Source of the DNA: Ectocarpus siliculosus
Lineage: Eukaryota > Sar > Phaeophyceae > Ectocarpales > Ectocarpaceae
DNA: 14,196 nucleotides
Reading direction: 5' to 3'
Assembly: GCA_000310025.1 (NCBI GenBank)
Contig: FN649735.1
Span: 3,501,939-3,516,134 of the forward strand
Part shown: positions 7,001-13,168 of the stretch, piece by piece
How positions within the stretch are numbered: the stretch's first letter is position 1
How the letters are laid out: each line of letters starts with the position of its first letter
The notes under the pieces: generated by a model
Told to the model about the DNA's origin: nothing
The model's database searches: none
The model's input: the letters and a program-made list of their open reading frames with translations, nothing else
Translations under genes and position numbers: made by a program

Positions 7001-9356
7001 CTCTGGGCACGTGCGGGCACTAAACAGGGACCCCCTCTGTAGTGGTAGTTTTTTTGGGCGATGTACGTTCCCGTGAGCCTCCGTCACGCCTGTGATTCTT
7101 TCATGCCATGTCCGTCCATGCCAAACGGGCAACAAAGGCAAAATTTGCTTTTTCGCCGAACCTGATTCGCGTTCCCAGGCACGCGCTTCTGTATTGTTTT
7201 GGGGAGCATGGCGGGTTTAGGGGTTATCCCGGGTTAATCTTCCACCGAAATAAGGCATCTATTTGTCGACGCCGCCAATATTAAAAGGCCAGGTCATCAT
7301 CCTCGACAGACACATGTGGAGGCACTTGTTTGTGCCCATGGTTATGGGGGGATATCTCGACACCTTGCCATAAATGAAAAAAACTAGTACAACTGGCGCT
7401 GTCCGTCTCCAGGAGATTGGCTGCACCCCTACATACAGCATACATAGGGAGATTTTTGAACGAGGCGGATTGACCACGTCGGGATGCTGTGTCTACCCGT
7501 CGAGGAGACCAATTTTTTTTGGTATCACCTCGCGAAATGCCCCCTGCTGTGAGCCGAATCGACGAGAAGGAGAAACCTGTCCCCTGTCCCCTGTCCCCTG
7601 GTTTTCCTGCTCTAATCGCCAGCAGCACGAGAACCATGTAAACGATCCCCCACCCCCGCAACAATCAACGTGTCCTGCAAAAATTATCATGATTTTTCGG
7701 TCTTCGACAAGAACGAAACGCGTTGTAGTGGTGCCAAACCGGACGAACCGATTTTCACCTCGATCCGGAGTTCACTTACCGACTGGATTGGATGTCGCTG
7801 AAATCCCGAGTGAAGTGGCGCTCCGAAGACCCGGAAATCACCGAAAGTTTTGCGTCTTGCTCCAGTTCGCTGATGTCGCCCACGAGGAAACCTGTCACTC
7901 CCACCACGAATCACGCCCGATCAAGAGTACGACAAGCTCGTCGTCGTACTCATCCCGTGTCACAACACTGCTGTGTGTTTATCCACGAAAAAATTAACAA
8001 CTTGCCCACGAATCCCCCCCCCCCCCCGTGGTCAATGGTCTAAACGCTAAGGCATGCAAAACATGAGTGCCCCTTCCCCCTCCCCCGCCCGGCGCGCGAA
8101 CAATGGAGGTGGTTATTTTGTACTCATGCTATCGTTGCTCGGGCTCTCGCCCTGTTCTTCATGAAACCTGTCGTTGCTGGGTCTAAAAAAACAGTTTCCA
8201 CGAAAAACCGAACACCTTCCCCACGGACTATCCCCCCCCTCCCCCGCGAACAAACAAGGTGGTCCTTCTTCTGTACATGATATCGTTGCTCGGGCTCTTC
8301 GCCCTGTTCTTCGTGAAGAGGTCGTTGCTGGGTCCCGCCGAGGACCCCGGCATGTGCGGCGTAATCAAGTCGCTCGAGGCCGACAGCAGCGGCGGGATTG
8401 GGGGCACCGCGGGCAAGACGGAGGGGGTAGTAGCGGCACCGGCGGCGGCGGCGGCGGGATCATGGCACGGGAATGTTTTGCTGGACGAGGTCGGGGCGGC
8501 GGAGATATGGCTCCCGCCTGGGTTCCCTGCAGAGGTGCGAGGGGTTTTGGTGGCGGTGCTGCGAGGGTTGTTGATGCTGTGGTGGTGGTGGTGGTGGTGG
8601 TGGTGGTTGTTGTTGGGGTTATTTTTGCTGTTGTTGTGGTTGTGTTGTCGTCGTCGTCGTTGTGGTTGTGTCGTTCATGTGCTATGGTCGACAGTTTTGT
8701 TGCCACGGACAATCAAACCCCGTTACTTTGTCCGCGAATCCCCAGCAACTCTCTCCCCATGCACTATCCGCAGACACGCTTCCTCCCTCCCCCCCCCACC
8801 TGACGATACCAACATACATATGTGTCATGTACATGTTGCGACACAGACTCTCGCCGGATCGACGACGTACAGCTACCAGCTCACCCCAGTCGGAGCGCCG
8901 ATGCCCGGGCTGTTCGTTTCGGAAGAGATTGCGACAGCAACGAGCCGAGGCAGCAAGCCAATCAGCAGGCTGCGGGGGGATAGCAATGACGCCGGTTCTT
9001 GCATCTCCTTCTCGGTGAAGGGAGGGAAGCCGCGGTTCACCGTGTCTTGGGCGGTCACCGCGGTGGGGGCTCCGTGCGGTGGGGGGGGAGGAGGGACAGG
9101 GGGGAAGCAACCTCTCTCCCCGAGCCACAAAAGTAGCGAATGACATTGAGGCGAGGGGTCTCATGTTGCAGTTCCGATGGCAGCAGGGGAGGTGCTGGTG
9201 CTGACGGCTGAGTTGATTGACCGGGGGGAGTGGGCTCCGCTATGGGCTTTACGGGCAGTACCTCAATCCCTACGAACGGGACAGACATACAAGAGGCCGT
9301 TGTACCGTGTGAAATATGTGGGGGAGGTTTCGTTTGCCGAATGTATCTACGTGTGA
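1047..9356 (+). CDS. ELO-family fatty-acid elongase with C-terminal beta-rich extension (nine exons)
   Basis: Assembled as join(1047-1084, 1477-1639, 2920-3231, 4662-4728, 6123-6265, 6757-6825, 8259-8534, 8847-9078, 9172-9356), 494 residues. All introns are GT-AG and all phases match. ELO proteins are ER membrane condensing enzymes that join malonyl-CoA to an acyl-CoA, the first step of very-long-chain or polyunsaturated fatty-acid elongation. Visible family boxes are K153..E156..D159T160, the histidine box H176-L-F-H179-H180, N206...H210...Y214..Y217 and T233..Q236..Q239F240. Hydrophobic segments lie near residues 45-65, 80-100, 140-165, 203-222 and 265-283. The usual Met before the Tyr in the third box is Val213. 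ELO proteins normally end 20-30 residues after the last membrane segment, whereas here the frame continues about 210 residues into a second domain. The ELO part is secure. The exact start and the C-terminal extension are less so. Substrate class cannot be read from the sequence. Confidence 0.9.
1477..1639 (+). CDS. Elongase exon 2 (N-terminus and first membrane segment)
   Basis: The acceptor is CATTAG at 1471-1476. Codes for residues 13-67, including the first hydrophobic segment (CANFLYLGLVVLLYLRML). The donor is TTG|GTGAGC at 1640, phase 0. Joined to exon 3 it gives the basic stretch RRKEPVRLRALM before the YN motif, as expected at the cytosolic loop after the first ELO helix. The sequence across this donor recurs in the intron 2 array. 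Confidence 0.8.
1682..1900. mobile_element. Foldback (MITE-like) element in intron 2
   Basis: Two imperfect inverted arms of about 70 bases. The left arm contains GAGATGGCACCCCCCCT and GATTGCTCCACAA. The right arm, read in reverse, contains GAGATAGCACCCCCCCT and GATTGCTCCACAA. It starts about 42 bases after the exon 2 donor. No clear target-site duplication was found, so the ends are approximate. A related single arm lies at 3805-3910. No coding capacity. Confidence 0.65.
2030..2555 (+). repeat. Diverged tandem array in intron 2 containing exon 2 donor copies
   Basis: Four diverged copies are anchored at 2081, 2306, 2414 and about 2513 on the motif GCGGCATGCTGG, spaced 225, 108 and 99 bases (the first gap is about two units). 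The first copy reads CATGCTGGTGAGCAGCAAGG, matching the exon 2 boundary GAATGTTG|GTGAGCAGCAAGG at 1632-1651. The following GTCGAGAATGA matches GTCGAGAGTGA in early intron 2. Confidence 0.6.
2845..2890 (+). repeat. Dispersed motif copy 1, before exon 3
   Basis: Contains GGTCTAGCGACTACGGCATG followed by a C-run. Four copies occur in the window (2845, 4522, 8028, 14125). This one ends about 30 bases before the exon 3 acceptor. The CTAAC core seen in copies 2 and 4 is CTAGC here. Confidence 0.7.
2920..3231 (+). CDS. Elongase exon 3 (YN motif to K..E..DT box)
   Basis: The acceptor is CCGTCCGCAG after a C-rich tract, and the donor is CAG|GTGAGT at 3232. Holds ALMLGYN, a second hydrophobic segment, a Gly-rich stretch, FVCNP, and YLQKYLELVDT followed by LLRRSFRQ. 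The Gly-rich part (3022-3132) starts with GTAAGC and ends with CTTCAG, is 111 bases long and has no stop. It could be an optional in-frame intron. I keep it as coding because FVCNP aligns with the conserved F.C loop before the K..E..DT box of other ELO proteins and no other splice choice retains it. Confidence 0.85.
3022..3132 (+). other. Possible optional in-frame intron inside exon 3
   Basis: Begins AAG|GTAAGC and ends CACCGACCTTCAG|GGG. It is exactly 111 bases, phase 0, without an in-frame stop. Removing it deletes the Gly-rich run and FVCNPLRTDLQ but leaves the membrane segments and catalytic boxes intact. It may be retained, spliced or alternative. Confidence 0.35.
3215..3605 (+). repeat. 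Five-copy minisatellite spanning the exon 3 donor
   Basis: Units of 77-80 bases start at 3215, 3295, 3375, 3453 and 3530. The first unit is the end of exon 3 plus its donor (GGAGATCCTTTAGACAG|GTGAGT). Later units read GACGGGTGAGT, CAGGCGAGT, AAGGGTGAGT and CAGGCGAGT at the same place. The rest of each unit is CTC/TCGTTG, CACTTC(TTC)CGGGTTGG and a TATGGC end. Confidence 0.92.
3805..3910 (-). mobile_element. Single-arm relative of the intron 2 foldback element
   Basis: The reverse complement contains ATGGCACCCTCCCTA, GATTGCTCCACA and TTGTACCAACACCAAA, matching the left arm and inner part of the element at 1682-1900 (ATGGCACCCCCCCTA, GATTGCTCCACA, TTGTGCCAACGCCAAA). The second arm is not seen. 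Confidence 0.6.
3958..4104 (+). repeat. 17-base C run and a two-copy tandem repeat
   Basis: C homopolymer at 3958-3974. It is followed by two copies of a 68-base unit starting at 3979 and 4047, each with CGGTGTTTGCCATCGGG, GGTTTTCGTC and TTGGCAACGACGTTGTAAAA. The second copy is separated by another C run. Confidence 0.85.
4132..4176. repeat. Small inverted repeat around T runs
   Basis: GGTTACCG at 4132-4139 is repeated in reverse complement as CGGTAACC at 4169-4176. The loop is almost only T. It could fold as a hairpin, and no function is evident. Confidence 0.45.
4522..4562 (+). repeat. Dispersed motif copy 2, before exon 4
   Basis: Contains GGTCTAACGACTACGGCATG followed by C-rich sequence, about 100 bases before the exon 4 acceptor. 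It carries an intact CTAAC, the usual branch-site form. GTCCGTCCGC follows before the acceptor, as it does before exon 3. Confidence 0.7.
4662..4728 (+). CDS. Elongase exon 4 (catalytic histidine box)
   Basis: This 67-base exon codes for VTFFHLFHHCSITVIVGSIL and PF. The acceptor is AAAGCGCAG|GTG and the donor CTTCG|GTGAGA at 4729, phase 1. Joined to exon 3 it gives FRQVTFFHLFHH, the expected spacing for ELO proteins. The exon end and donor are the founding unit of the eight-copy array that follows. Confidence 0.92.
4715..5161 (+). repeat. Eight-copy minisatellite spanning the exon 4 donor
   Basis: Units of 53-61 bases start at 4715, 4768, 4829, 4886, 4943, 4996, 5057 and 5114. Each begins CATCCTTCCCTTCGG or CATGCTTCCCTTCGG, which is the end of exon 4 and its donor, followed by a GACA run of variable length, CCTACAGCAG and GATGATGATACATAG. 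Donor position is GT in units 1, 4, 5, 7 and 8 and GC in units 2, 3 and 6. Length differences come mainly from the GACA/GATA run. Confidence 0.95.
5162..6122 (+). other. Remainder of intron 4
   Basis: No gene supported. Contains a two-copy tandem repeat of 58 bases (5612-5723, each copy with GTGATGCCCCAG) and a 9-base inverted repeat, CCCGTTCGA at about 5940 and TCGAACGGG at about 5968. Open frames here lack splice-site or composition support. Confidence 0.6.
6123..6265 (+). CDS. Elongase exon 5 (N..H..Y and T..Q..QF boxes)
   Basis: The acceptor is a pyrimidine-rich TCTCTCTCGCAG. The first two bases complete the split Asp codon, giving PFDFNGDMYLP. Carries LNSIVHVLVYLHY, then a WW pair and LTKLQLTQFA. 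The donor is GCG|GTGAGA at 6266, phase 0. All residues expected of ELO proteins are present except Met, replaced by Val, in the third box. Confidence 0.93.
6297..6430 (+). repeat. Two-copy tandem repeat early in intron 5
   Basis: Units of 66 bases start at 6297 and 6363, each with AGCTCACCAAATCACCAATA then TTCCCTCTTTTTT. The first begins about 31 bases after the exon 5 donor and does not include it. T-rich sequence follows. Confidence 0.85.
6479..6619. mobile_element. Foldback element holding telomere-like CCCTAA repeats
   Basis: CCTTCGCGAGAGGATAATTT begins the left arm (6479-6502). The right arm (6599-6619) is its reverse complement apart from small gaps (GATAAAATATCCTCGCGAAGG split as GATAAAATA and TCCTCGCGAAGG). 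Between them lie GAGGGGG/CCCCTC and about three and a half CCCTAA repeats at 6540-6565, degrading to CCCCAACCCAACC. Probably a MITE-like insertion in intron 5. No clear target duplication. Confidence 0.6.
6757..6825 (+). CDS. Elongase exon 6
   Basis: 23 codons between the acceptor TTCCAAAG and the donor AAG|GTGAGA at 6826. Reads VILVQSATAFYRGPDCG then SPDFVK, which fits the ELO loop after the Q..QF box. A foldback element sits 29 bases after its donor. Confidence 0.88.
6855..7039. mobile_element. MITE with perfect 24-base terminal inverted repeats
   Basis: Ends at 6855-6878 and 7016-7039 are exact reverse complements and begin CAGAGGGGGTCCC. TA flanks both sides (6853-6854 and 7040-7041), as expected for a Tc1/mariner-type target duplication. 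185 bases, non-coding, with internal repeats of GAATAGTGCC and GCCGG. It lies in intron 6, 29 bases after the exon 6 donor. Perfect ends suggest recent insertion. Confidence 0.9.
7042..8027 (+). other. Remainder of intron 6, no supported gene
   Basis: Contains a short tandem CCCCTGT repeat near 7578-7600 and a C homopolymer at 8014-8027. Open frames on both strands (for example 7374-7997 +) are Arg/Ser/Pro rich without family signals, and they lie between two well-supported elongase exons. Confidence 0.55.
8028..8080 (+). repeat. Dispersed motif copy 3, in intron 6
   Basis: GTGGTCAATGGTCTAAACGC then GGCATGCAAA and C-rich sequence. It lies about 35 bases before the acceptor-like AG of the duplicated exon 7 copy and about 180 bases before the true exon 7 acceptor. 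The first 16 bases are shared with copy 4 at 14125. Confidence 0.7.
8085..8184 (+). pseudogene. Decayed duplicate of the exon 7 acceptor and exon start
   Basis: Aligns with 8241-8334 at a 150-base offset: CGCGAACAA, then AG|GTGGT, TATCGTTGCTCGGGCTC, CGCCCTGTTCTTC and TCGTTGCTGGGTC. The copy has a two-base insertion and a one-base deletion relative to the real exon and hits TAA at the end of the match. If spliced it would break the protein. Confidence 0.85.
8259..8534 (+). CDS. Elongase exon 7: last membrane segment and start of extension
   Basis: The acceptor is CAAACAAG|GTG. Codes for the last ELO helix (VVLLLYMISLLGLFALFFVK), then an acidic and Gly/Ala-rich linker (about residues 285-331), then WHGNVLLDEVGAAEIWLPP, the start of a different domain. 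No stop separates the two parts. The proposed donor is GAG|GTGCGA at 8535. The ELO half is secure. The linker may hide an intron I cannot see. Confidence 0.8.
8578..8608 (+). repeat. TGG microsatellite in intron 7
   Basis: About nine TGG units starting 45 bases after the proposed exon 7 donor. It reads as a Trp run if intron 7 were coding, which supports the intron call. A GTT/GTC-rich tract follows to about 8670. Confidence 0.9.
8847..9078 (+). CDS. Exon 8: middle of the tail-fibre-like domain
   Basis: The acceptor is CGACACAG|ACT after a C-rich tract with a possible CTGAC branch site. Codes for TYSYQLTPVGAPMPGLFVSEE, a short spacer, and FSVKGGKPRFTVSWAVTAV. From family knowledge, bacterial and phage-like proteins carry a repeat of the form GNV..D..G.A...LP..F...YQLT.IG....EEI...F......VSW.VTG, and this exon plus the end of exon 7 follows that order. 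The intervening 8535-8846 is also open in this frame but codes for Trp9 and Cys/Arg runs from a TGG microsatellite, so I treat it as intron. Confidence 0.55.
9172..9356 (+). CDS. Exon 9: C-terminus and stop
   Basis: The acceptor is TCATGTTGCAG, phase 1, joined from TGCG|GTGGGG at 9079 (93-base intron). Codes for PMAAGEVLVLTAELIDRG, a Trp-containing stretch, and ends YRVKYVGEVSFAECIYV before TGA at 9354. The composition looks like real protein and the phase fits exon 8, but I do not recognise the motif. Without this splice exon 8 would run to a stop at 9143 through a Gly-rich tail. Confidence 0.5.
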
Positions 9357-10671
9357 CTTGGTTTTGTTTGCCTTTTTCTTTTTGTCGCTTTTTCTTTTTT
9401 GTGTATGTCAGTTTTGATGCTTGTGGTGTTATATATAATAGTGTGATTGTGCGGCCCACGTGCCATCGCTCCGCGCCGGGGGCGGTAGGTGCACATTGCT
9501 GTGTGGTGCGTGTGGTGTGTCGAGTTCCGAGGGGTAACTTCTCCAGTTTCTAGCTGTTGCCCTTGATATCAACGTTGGCGTCATAGAGTTCTCCATGCGC
9601 ATGATAATATCATACAGGGCTCACAGAAACGGACCGCGTGAGTTCATTTTTTGAGAGGGGGGGGTAATACGGTGGTGAACGATTATACGGAGCACTGCTG
9701 AGCGAGTAGACCAACTTGCGTGTTGATCCGTCCTGGTTTTCTGGCAGTGTCGTGCTTCGCTGTTTTTTTCTTTCGTCGAGCGTGTGTCTTCATTCTCGTC
9801 GTGCCTTTTTTATCGAAACAGTTTTGTGTACAACGGTTGGTGCCCACACGCTCGCGCAGGTTTTCGTTTTTCAAAGTAAATTTTTGGTTCGTTCGTTGTC
9901 CTTGTGTTTTCCGCATAGTAGGCGGGAAGCCCGTCCAAGGTGGGGTGAGAGTTTGTGTGCTGCAAGTTGCGGCAGCGTTAGGGGTAATTTATGGGCTTGT
10001 TCTCTGGTACGCAAAAGGGATGTGTGTAGGGAAATTCAAGTGATCCCTCGGGAGTGCGCTCATGAGAGCACAATGCCATCAAGGAGAGTGATGCCAAGAT
10101 GAAAAACTATAGCAGGGAGCAGGACCAAACCGACGGCTGGCGTCCAGCTGCGGTGACGTTTCCCACGCTCAGCAGCGCACAACAGCTGACGTGTTTCTGA
10201 CTCGAAGAGCCTGTGAACCTCAACAAACCTAATGTAATAGAAAAAAATACAGTATTTCCAGACTCCTGCGTGGCCTTCTTCCTCCTTCGTGGCCCCGGCT
10301 GATGCTACGTCCCGAAAACTACTACTGGAAGTTACCGAGAGGTGTGACCCCTGACGTCCCAGAATAAATATGTAGGACGACATACACAAATGCTTGAGGC
10401 TTCACAACATCACAACATCGTGCCATGTAGGTATGCAAGTGACGTGCAGCGAGGGTGGGGGGCCACACGCCGGCTGGGATTTTTGTGTTTCTCGAGTTCT
10501 CGATCGACATCGTTCTAGCGCGTGCTTTGTAGCTCTATTCAATCGTTTACCGTCCGGGGACAACAGCGATAGGTTGACATTGGTCCACACGGGGCGGGGG
10601 GCGGCGTGTTCCACACCACGCCATCTTTGATGCATGGGCTGCAGTAGTCGGCTTACCCGGGCTGGTTTTGT
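9357..10671. other. Intergenic region between convergent genes
   Basis: Begins with T-rich sequence (9358-9405), likely 3' untranslated sequence of the elongase gene. The far end would hold the 3' untranslated sequence of the LRR gene. No poly(A) signal I would defend. Open frames such as 9716-10102 (+) and 10060-10389 (-) have no family signal or splice support. A G run lies at 9657-9663. Confidence 0.55.
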
Positions 10672-11203
10672 TTACACGATGACTACCATCGAGGGTTGTT
10701 GGTTCTCGGACCCTCTACGGCGGCGCATTTCTTGGCGGTTTACACCCGCCTGAAGCAGTCGCTCTCTAGCGTCACCCGATATGCCCGGATTTCCCGCCAC
10801 GCTAAGCCAGGCCAGAGATGGAAACAGCTCGGGCGCCGACGTCACGTTCCTTCCCCTAGGATGGCGATTTGTTATCGATTCTTTGTCGTTTTCGTTTTGC
10901 ACCTCCAGCATGTCGCTCAGAGCCGCCGCTCCCGCGTCCTCGATCCGATTTCCGGCAAGGCTAAGGCTTTCCAGGACACACAGGCTGCTCTTTGTTTGAT
11001 TGGCTCCCGCCGCTGGCCCACCGAGCCGAACTGTCGCCGCGGCCTCACGCAGCGCCGACGCTATCGTTGTTGTTCCGACGTCGCCGATGTTGTTGCTCCG
11101 GAGGTCGACGCTCCGAATCGCGGCCAGAGCCGGGGCAAGCGCCATGGCTCCTCGGTCTCCGATCCTTTTTCCCGCCAGGCTCAACCGGAGGAGAACGCCG
11201 GGC
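10672..11203 (-). CDS. LRR gene exon 2 (most of the repeats, stop)
   Basis: 532 bases, starting with G that completes Arg339 and ending VVIV then TAA. It carries four recognisable repeats, a spacer rich in Asn/Asp (around 441-460), and a basic C-terminal tail containing RRRRG. Its acceptor region has been duplicated just upstream. Confidence 0.85.
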
Positions 11204-12929
11204 CTGAATGGAAAACCGTACCGTGGCATACATAACACAGAAAAAAATGAAAAATATACCCGTGGAACCGGAGGAGAACGCCGGGCCCGCATGAAAAACC
11301 GTGTACCGTGGTACAAAACTGAAAAAATAGCGAACACAAAAGTGAGTACTGTACTGTGGTTTTCTCTCAGCTCACGAGATCAAGGGGCATTGCCTCCGAG
11401 CGGTGACCGCGCGTGACCATCCCGGCACAGGGGCGCGAAGTATTACGGCTCGCCTGTTCGAGAAATCTTCGTTCCAATTCGAGAAGAAGCAGCCGTGACC
11501 CACGGCAATCTATACCATGGTCAGCGAGCGGCCATGAGCACAACGTCGGAAACTGACACACACCCGGAAACAACTACCCCGCCTTGCCAACAGGGTAAAG
11601 AGTATCGCCTTGTTCACGCACACGTGTAAAAACGTTGTGATTGGCCTTGTTCACGCACACGTGGAAAAACGTTGTGGTGGTGGTTTGAGTTCGCGTCCTC
11701 TATTTCTCGTCGTTCTCCAAGCTCTGGTCCCCCGTTCGAAGGACCGTAATAATTGTCTCGCGCGGGCACTCTTGGACTCTATTCATTGTCCAACCGACTT
11801 GAGCGATTGCGTCGACTTGGAAAACAAATGCGCGTGCACACCCCCCCACTAGCGTCCTCTCATTGATCAGCCGGTTCGCGCGGTCGATGCTATTGAACAA
11901 TGAAAGCACGCACCTTGCAAGAATGGCCCTTTCTACCGCAGATGCCTGCGGTGGGCCGATCGGCTCGCTGTACTTGAGCTCGCACAGCGCCGAGATGGAC
12001 GGGAAGCTCGGGGCCAGGACCCTCCCGCCGTCCTCGCCCATGACGGTAGAGGTCAACAGGGCCGCCAGAGCGTCCCTCAACGGCCCCTCCCGCACTCCTC
12101 GAAGGAGGGCTTCTTCTGCCCCTGGTTTTGATGGCCGCAGGAGGCGTTTATTGTCACCGTCCGCGGGATGCAGTTCCGACGGGCCTCGTGCACCAGCGTC
12201 CCCGCCCATCTCGGCGTCTGATTTATCGATGGTATCGTTCGTCCGAGTTTCCCGTCGCGAGAGGCCGTGCGTACGACCACAACCTTGTCGGTGATCACCG
12301 CGACTGCTGCCCTCGTCGGTGGGTGCAGACCTCCCTCTGCCGTGCTCGTGCACGCTGCCCTCGATCGTTGCGCCACCGCTGCTGCCGGTCTTGCCTGGAG
12401 ACGTCCCGACGCCGTTCGCGGCCCCGCCCCCCTCGCGCCGGGTGCCCCCCCCGATCGCGTCACCCCCCCGCGGCTCGTCTTCGCCGGCCGTTACAGAAAC
12501 GCCACCGCCGCGTTCCGAAGATCTACCGCTCGCTGCTGTCGCGGCGTCGGGCTCTTCCCGAGAAGCCGCCAGGCCCATGAATTCGGTCTTGATGGCGCTT
12601 TCGTCATCGCCAGTCGATGATGGCCGTGCGGCAGCGGCTTCGACGGTGGCTACAGATGCGGCAGAACCGGTCTTCCCCTTCACGACTACTACCGCCGGGA
12701 GCATTCGCGATCGTGTTGGGCTTGCGGTGAGGAGGGCTGTCGGTGGCGGAGTGGTCGCTTCACCCGCTGGTGCAGCCGCGGGAGACGGCGTCGAGCGCGC
12801 CGCCGCCGCTGCTGCTGCTGCTGCTGCTGCTGCTCTGGCTTCCATCTTCCGCTGGAGACGGTCCTCGGGCGTGGGGCGCCTCACAGACTTCCCCGCGGCG
12901 AGGATGCGGGTAGTCCTCATGTTTGACAT
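10672..12929 (-). CDS. Leucine-rich repeat (RNI/NLRC3-like) protein, two exons
   Basis: complement join of 12929-11914 and 11203-10672, 515 residues. Residues 1-300 are low complexity and probably disordered: a basic start (MSNMRTTRILAAGKSVRRPT), an Ala run at about 33-44, then Gly/Ser/Glu-rich sequence. From about 314 it carries leucine-rich repeats of the ribonuclease-inhibitor type: ALCELKYSEPI, LLRLSLAGKRIGD (343-355), IRSVDLRSNNIGD (368-380), LESLSLAGNRIED (416-428) and LAWLSVAGNPG (469-479), spaced by helices such as AMALAPALA. Such repeats bind other proteins, and no partner or catalytic domain is visible. The donor AAG|GTGCGT (11914/11913) and acceptor TTCAG (11204) agree in phase 2, and the join continues the repeat pattern. 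The upstream frame is closed by TAA, supporting this start. If the first exon were instead read through, it would end at 11700 without repeats. It converges on the elongase gene. Confidence 0.78.
11183..11340 (-). repeat. Duplication spanning the LRR gene exon 2 acceptor
   Basis: Two copies offset by 83 bases (11183 and 11266 on the + strand), each with AACCGGAGGAGAACGCCGGG then GAAAAACCGT/GGAAAACCGT and ACCGTGG. Read on the gene strand, the true site is TTCAG|GCCCGGCG. The upstream duplicate reads TGCGGGCCCGGCG, so its AG has been lost. Confidence 0.88.
11341..11913 (-). other. Remainder of the LRR gene intron
   Basis: Contains a two-copy tandem repeat at about 11609-11680 (+ strand CCTTGTTCACGCACACGTG, then AAAAACGTTGTG). 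A stretch at about 11374-11545 on the minus strand has acceptor-like GTGTGTCAG and donor-like CTC|GTGAGC ends with one fully open frame, but that frame does not fit the phase of the flanking exons. Possible alternative exon, not called. Confidence 0.45.
11914..12929 (-). CDS. LRR gene exon 1
   Basis: 1016 bases ending in the partial codon AG. The Ala run is coded by a GCT/GCC repeat at about 12798-12835 (+ strand). The terminal part, from about residue 300, is regular helical sequence (SAVERAILA) and leads into the repeats of exon 2. Confidence 0.72.
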
Positions 12930-13168
12930 TCGCGACGACCTGTCGAACCTGCCAAAGTTGTTGTTGTTGTTGTTGTTGTTCGTTGTACTGTCGATACATT
13001 ATGAAACGTTCTGGTCTCTGTCGCTACATTAAAACTCAGTAGATACATGGGTTTTACGCTCGTACCGTACCGGTTCAACTCAGGGCTACGGGTAGGCCAT
13101 GTACCAGGTAGTTTGTTTTCGACAAGTACAAGGGCGACATGAAAGGAGGCGAACAAATGGCCGCGACC
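12930..13168 (-). other. Upstream region of the LRR gene
   Basis: A TTG run at 12957-12980 (AAC on the gene strand) lies in the probable 5' untranslated sequence, 28 bases before the ATG. An in-frame TAA precedes it. No promoter element identified. A short + strand frame at about 13139-13222 is not convincing. Confidence 0.5.

Noticed and set aside
7374-7997. 207-residue open frame on the + strand
   Set aside because: Lies inside intron 6 of the elongase gene, has no family signal, and is Arg/Ser/Pro-rich in the manner of chance frames in GC-rich DNA.
8028-8070. Dispersed motif as a tRNA-derived SINE head (TGGTCAATGG resembling an A box)
   Set aside because: Spacing does not fit a full A box and no B box follows in any copy.
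8535-8846. Trp9 and Leu/Cys run as an extra membrane segment of the elongase
   Set aside because: It is a TGG/GTT microsatellite flanked by usable splice signals. Removing it joins two halves of a recognisable domain in frame.
11367-11573. Middle exon of the LRR gene
   Set aside because: The fully open frame ends in phase 0 and cannot join exon 2, and direct joining of exons 1 and 2 already continues the repeat pattern.
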